A stretch of DNA of 32,903 nucleotides. Source: a virus. Made by a program: the position numbers and the translations under genes. The DNA lies in IMG/VR virus record IMGVR_UViG_3300022752_000240, positions 1-32,903 of that record, one strand, 5' to 3'. The stretch's first letter is position 1, and the number at the start of each line of letters is the position of its first letter. The notes beneath the pieces were generated by a model. It was given only the letters and a program-made list of their open reading frames with translations, searched no databases and was not told the DNA's origin. Positions 30,485-32,903 of this stretch are shown here, in pieces.

Positions 30485-31211
30485 TGTTCTCCCTTTGTTT
30501 CTTCTTCTGTTCAACAGCATCTGCTGCCATCCAGAAAAGGTTGTAGTAGTTAGCATCAAAAGAAAATCTCTTCATGTGTTGAACCAATGCGCCAGTGTGT
30601 GCGTATAGAGGAACACTGGCCTCCTTCATCTTGCGGAAGAACGCAATATCTTCCCCAATAAAGTTAGCGCCATGGTCATTTGTTTCAGCAAAGAAGAAAT
30701 CATCACCAAACTTTTCCTTCATGCGCGTAATGGCAGAGCGGTGCATAAGCACCAAGCCAAAGCCAGCACAATCAATCTGAACCACTTTATTATGTGGCAG
30801 TGGATGCAGATAATCTATTTTTGTTTTGTTATCTGTTTCATTAAACAGTACTGGCATAGGTTGCATCAGTGGAGATTCCATCTGCTTGGAGATAAAGTAA
30901 ACGCCACTTACTACCGGGCGCGATACTTTGTCTGCCGTATTCCACAGCATCTTTAGTACATCAAGAGTAAGAACAATGTCAGAGTCAACCCACAGCAACC
31001 AATCAGTTTTAATCCCGTCATACCACGCATCAAGTAACGCCTGTCTTTGTCTGGCTATCTGATTTCCTTGCACCCTTAGTGCATTGTGAAATGGGATACC
31101 ATTAACAGGACCATGAAGTAGTGTGTAAACAAGTCCTTCTGTGAACTTGCCATCGGTATCTCCGTTATCACACCAACCAATAGCCAATGTTTCTTTACTG
31201 CTGTGTGCCAT
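30474..31211 (-). CDS. GT-A type glycosyltransferase-like protein (245 aa)
   Basis: The GT-A nucleotide-binding core shows as WLLWVDSDIVLT (71-82), with Asp-Ser-Asp as metal site, after an N-terminal RVQGNQIARQRQALLDAWYDG segment. The later CAGFGLVLMHRSAI and FIGEDIAFFRKMKEA segments carry a probable acceptor site. Phage enzymes like this transfer sugars to DNA bases, proteins or surface polymers. The acceptor here is unknown. The ATG directly follows a GTTTAAAC that lies inside the end of the 126-aa gene (EFK codons). No sugar-nucleotide synthesis gene is visible. Confidence 0.8.
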   Translation of the reverse strand: MAHSSKETLAIGWCDNGDTDGKFTEGLVYTLLHGPVNGIPFHNALRVQGNQIARQRQALLDAWYDGIKTDWLLWVDSDIVLTLDVLKMLWNTADKVSRPVVSGVYFISKQMESPLMQPMPVLFNETDNKTKIDYLHPLPHNKVVQIDCAGFGLVLMHRSAITRMKEKFGDDFFFAETNDHGANFIGEDIAFFRKMKEASVPLYAHTGALVQHMKRFSFDANYYNLFWMAADAVEQKKKQRENNEQ

Positions 31212-31575
31212 GTTTAAACTCCACTATCTGTTCCGACTCATCAAGTACACGCATCGCATGTTCGGCAAGTGATTTGAAACTGTAGGTTAGTTCAAGCAGT
31301 ACGTTTAAGATTTCTTCTTGGCAATCTTCTCCGTGTCTTTCTTTAAGGTGAAGTACATTTTGCTCAACATAATCAGCAAACTGTATGGCTTCAAGCCAGA
31401 CTGATGAGGGGTTGTAGATTTTGTCTGCAGCCTCATCAATGTTTTCCATAAAGTGTGGGATTTCATTGAGTAGAATCTTCTTCACTTCCGGTGCTATCGG
31501 AGCGCTGTTGATTATTTCCTCCACCGCTTCTGGAGTAAGTGATAGTGCCTCTTTCAAGGAGTTCGTGTACCTCAT
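31195..31575 (-). CDS. Small helical protein (about 126 aa), unknown
   Basis: I prefer the ATG at 31575. Longer readings up to 31665 have an unusual N-terminus and run deep into the neighbouring gene. The product is helical and acidic, with SLKEALSLTPEAVEEIINSAP, DEAADKIYNP and a Leu-rich helix (EEILNVLLELTYSFKSLAEHAM). It overlaps the previous gene by 113 bases in another frame and the glycosyltransferase gene by 17. No family is recognised. Confidence 0.55.
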   Translation of the reverse strand: MRYTNSLKEALSLTPEAVEEIINSAPIAPEVKKILLNEIPHFMENIDEAADKIYNPSSVWLEAIQFADYVEQNVLHLKERHGEDCQEEILNVLLELTYSFKSLAEHAMRVLDESEQIVEFKHGTQQ

Positions 31576-31765
31576 CCTTGGTGAGCGGTTTATATTCAAG
31601 AGTTTCTTTATTCTGCCAAACAACGGTCCTCCAACCAAGAGTATAATTATAGTTTTCTGGTACAAAACCTAACTTCTCCTGCATATCTTGAACCATTTGG
31701 TCAAAAGTTGGTAGGAGTTCTTTACTTACTTCTCCTGCATTTTCAACAATTACTGCTTCCCACAT
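31463..31765 (-). CDS. Small acidic protein (100 aa), unknown
   Basis: The ATG at 31765 overlaps the stop of the ATPase gene by one base. The N-terminal half (AVIVENAGEVSKELLPTFDQ, then LGWRTVVWQ) looks like a compact alpha/beta domain. The C-terminal half (KPLTKDEVHELLERGTITYSRSG) ends in a Ser/Gln/Glu-rich tail. The tail is the region shared with the 126-aa gene in another frame. No family is recognised. It could be a helicase partner from its position. Confidence 0.55.
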   Translation of the reverse strand: MWEAVIVENAGEVSKELLPTFDQMVQDMQEKLGFVPENYNYTLGWRTVVWQNKETLEYKPLTKDEVHELLERGTITYSRSGGGNNQQRSDSTGSEEDSTQ

Positions 31766-32544
31766 TAAGGTTGTCCTAAGTCTAAGACAGACATGCTTGC
31801 TGGGTCATACGATAACCAAACTGGATTGCCTCCATTAGCATCCGCTGGGCCGTAGCGGTTCTTCACCGCACAGATAGCCATAGTCTGTGGCTGATTGTGT
31901 ACTGTAAGGATGAGGCTCGGGGTCTGGGCCACCTTGCCATGTAGTGCGTGGCGTGGTGGGCAAGGATTACCTTGGACACCTTCGCTTGTGTGATGGCAAA
32001 CAACTACGGCTGCACCTGTTTCCCTTGCCCACCATTTTAATTCACGCATGAGTGAACGCAAACCTCCCCACTCATCCATCCCATCAAGAGTTACATCAAC
32101 GGCGTTATCAAGGACAATCAAACGAACATCCTCGCCAAGTCGTTCACGCGCAGCCAAGATAGAATCTTCAATATCTTTCAGGGTAGGAGCAGAATCAAAC
32201 TCCCACATAACATGGTCAGCAGGCTTCAACATTTGTGCAGCCCACTCCCTGTCGTTTTCCATCAAAGGCTCAACCTCTGCCTGTGATTTACCAGTGAGCA
32301 TCGCAAGCAAACGTAAACTCATTGTGTGTGAGTGTGTGTCTGCGGAGATGTAAAGAGTTGGCACCTTGCTGTGTACCGCCAGTGATAAAGCAAAGGTTGA
32401 TTTACCAGCGCCAGGTGGTCCAGCAATCATGCTTAACTCTCCGTGTCTAAACGCAATCTGCTGGTCTGCAAGAGAGCGCCAAACCATAGGAAGTGTGGCA
32501 CCCCCTTGCGAGGCAGTCTTTATAGCGCGAGAGAGTAAACGCAT
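31765..32544 (-). CDS. RecA/DnaB-like ATPase, probable replicative helicase-type (259 aa)
   Basis: This is a RecA-fold ATPase with Walker A GPPGAGKST (42-50), Walker B RLIVLDNA (141-148), and VVVCHHTSEG near 181-190 as a sensor-like motif. The size and order match the compact DnaB-like helicases or recombination ATPases that pair with DnaG primase in actinophages. There is no N-terminal DnaB domain, so it would need a partner for primase contact. The ATG at 32544 is next to the zinc-ribbon gene's stop. A RadA/KaiC-like recombinase is the alternative. Confidence 0.85.
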   Translation of the reverse strand: MRLLSRAIKTASQGGATLPMVWRSLADQQIAFRHGELSMIAGPPGAGKSTFALSLAVHSKVPTLYISADTHSHTMSLRLLAMLTGKSQAEVEPLMENDREWAAQMLKPADHVMWEFDSAPTLKDIEDSILAARERLGEDVRLIVLDNAVDVTLDGMDEWGGLRSLMRELKWWARETGAAVVVCHHTSEGVQGNPCPPRHALHGKVAQTPSLILTVHNQPQTMAICAVKNRYGPADANGGNPVWLSYDPASMSVLDLGQP

Positions 32545-32547
32545 AAG

Positions 32548-32903
32548 TTAGGCGCTGACCTTCTTCTGGCACGCTTGTTCTCTAGGCTTAGCGCACGCAT
32601 AGAAAGCCTTGTATGGCTTGCCAGCCTTGCTGATACCAGCAGGCACAAGTCGCATTGGGATACCACAGTCGCATGATGTGCCACCAACAGCAGCAACTGG
32701 CGCTGCAGTGATTGGAGCAACAGCAACTGGTGCTGATGATTGTGTTGAAATAACTGTTGGCTTTAAGCCAGCATCAGCAAGCGCACAGATAGCCTCAATA
32801 GATTGCTCAAGGTCTGCGATTGCATTGATGCGCATAGACAAACCATCAAGGGCTTGGTCTAGTTCCATATCGGAAGATGCGCGGATGTTCAGTAAAGAAC
32901 CTC
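32548..32903 (-). CDS. Zinc-ribbon protein, start possibly beyond window edge
   Basis: The reading frame is open to the right edge, so the ATG at 32868 (106 aa) may be internal, and no ribosome site precedes it. Residues counted from that ATG are an N-terminal helix (1-35), a low-complexity Ala/Pro/Val linker (45-62) and a C-terminal zinc ribbon. The ribbon has Cys66-x-Cys68, then Cys92 and Cys100 within AGKPYKAFYACAKPREQACQKK. Such ribbons are found on single-strand DNA-binding and topoisomerase-type proteins. It lies directly upstream of the helicase-like gene, which fits a replication accessory protein. Confidence 0.65.
   Translation of the reverse strand, partial: GSLLNIRASSDMELDQALDGLSMRINAIADLEQSIEAICALADAGLKPTVISTQSSAPVAVAPITAAPVAAVGGTSCDCGIPMRLVPAGISKAGKPYKAFYACAKPREQACQKKVSA

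Larger units (their letters stand above)
2129..31219. repeat. Dispersed 8-bp palindrome GTTTAAAC, 37 copies
   Basis: The first base of each copy I counted by eye: 2129, 2915, 3046, 4284, 8872, 9692, 12687, 13368, 17394, 21994, 22586, 22751, 22931, 23225, 23412, 23587, 23748, 23960, 24391, 24745, 24913, 24960, 25004, 25586, 25957, 26287, 27051, 27477, 27737, 27946, 28512, 28794, 29127, 29507, 29835, 30231, 31212. Random expectation for one 8-mer in this length is about 0.5. Copies inside genes are read in several frames (LN, FK, or Val-stop), so protein sequence does not explain them. They concentrate in 21994-31219 (28 copies) and are sparse in the late genes. The function is unknown. Comparable dispersed sites in other actinophages are repressor-bound stoperators and start-associated sequences. 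Confidence 0.9.

Noticed and set aside
31576-31665. Extended N-terminus of the 126-aa gene
   Set aside because: The hydrophobic start lies deep within the coding sequence of the neighbouring gene, with no ribosome site.
1-32903. CRISPR array, insertion sequence or integrase
   Set aside because: There are no spaced direct repeats with unique spacers, no transposase and no recombinase motif. The dispersed GTTTAAAC copies are far too short and irregular for CRISPR repeats.

Overview
The window looks like part of a tailed dsDNA bacteriophage genome that infects an actinobacterium. The host inference rests on a WhiB-type [4Fe-4S] protein (26564-26932), an actinobacterial-style lysozyme-like protein, a split DnaG-type primase and many GTG starts. 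Gene packing is tight, with ATGA, GTGA and TAATG overlaps throughout. No ribosomal, metabolic or chromosomal housekeeping genes are present, and I see no integrase. The virion type cannot be settled. A huge protein and three further large proteins lie between portal and capsid where I would expect ejection proteins, and there is no recognisable tape measure or tail tube. That suggests a short-tailed virion, but the genome continues past the left edge.

There are three transcription blocks. (1) 1-21283, leftward, is the late morphogenesis operon. In order of transcription it carries terminase with a fused N-terminal HTH, portal, two small proteins, a 2217-aa virion protein with an ADP-ribosyltransferase domain, three large probable internal proteins, scaffold, major capsid, small head proteins, a proteasome-beta/HslV-like protease, four tiny basic proteins, a connector and a repeat-rich tail fibre cut by the left edge. 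(2) 21284-22033 is a 750-bp non-coding divergent region with many inverted repeats, alternating purine-pyrimidine tracts and A-runs, and is a candidate origin or control region. (3) 22034-26932, rightward, is an accessory block. It has an amidoligase and a class II glutamine amidotransferase flanking four very small genes and a tRNA-acceptor-like RNA hairpin, then a perfect intrinsic terminator. A second operon follows from a good promoter, with small phage proteins, a membrane-anchored lysozyme-like protein and WhiB. (4) 26968-32903, leftward, is the replication and nucleotide block. It has a zinc-ribbon protein, a RecA/DnaB-like ATPase, a glycosyltransferase, a Holliday-junction-resolvase-like nuclease, the split primase, a metallophosphoesterase, a possible second nuclease, a sigma-like HTH protein and a DUF6378 protein. 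Blocks 3 and 4 converge on a hairpin terminator.

The strongest unexplained signal is the 8-bp palindrome GTTTAAAC. I count 37 copies by eye, against about 0.5 expected for an 8-mer in a window this long. Twenty-eight of them lie in 21994-31219, many exactly at gene junctions where the upstream stop codon TAA is inside the motif and the downstream ATG or GTG follows at once. The second is a 46-nt hairpin (23339-23384) that reproduces a tRNA acceptor stem plus T-arm with no anticodon arm, between the amidoligase and the small cysteine-rich genes. Together with the glutamine amidotransferase this makes the 22.0-24.8 kb module the best candidate for an undescribed modification system.
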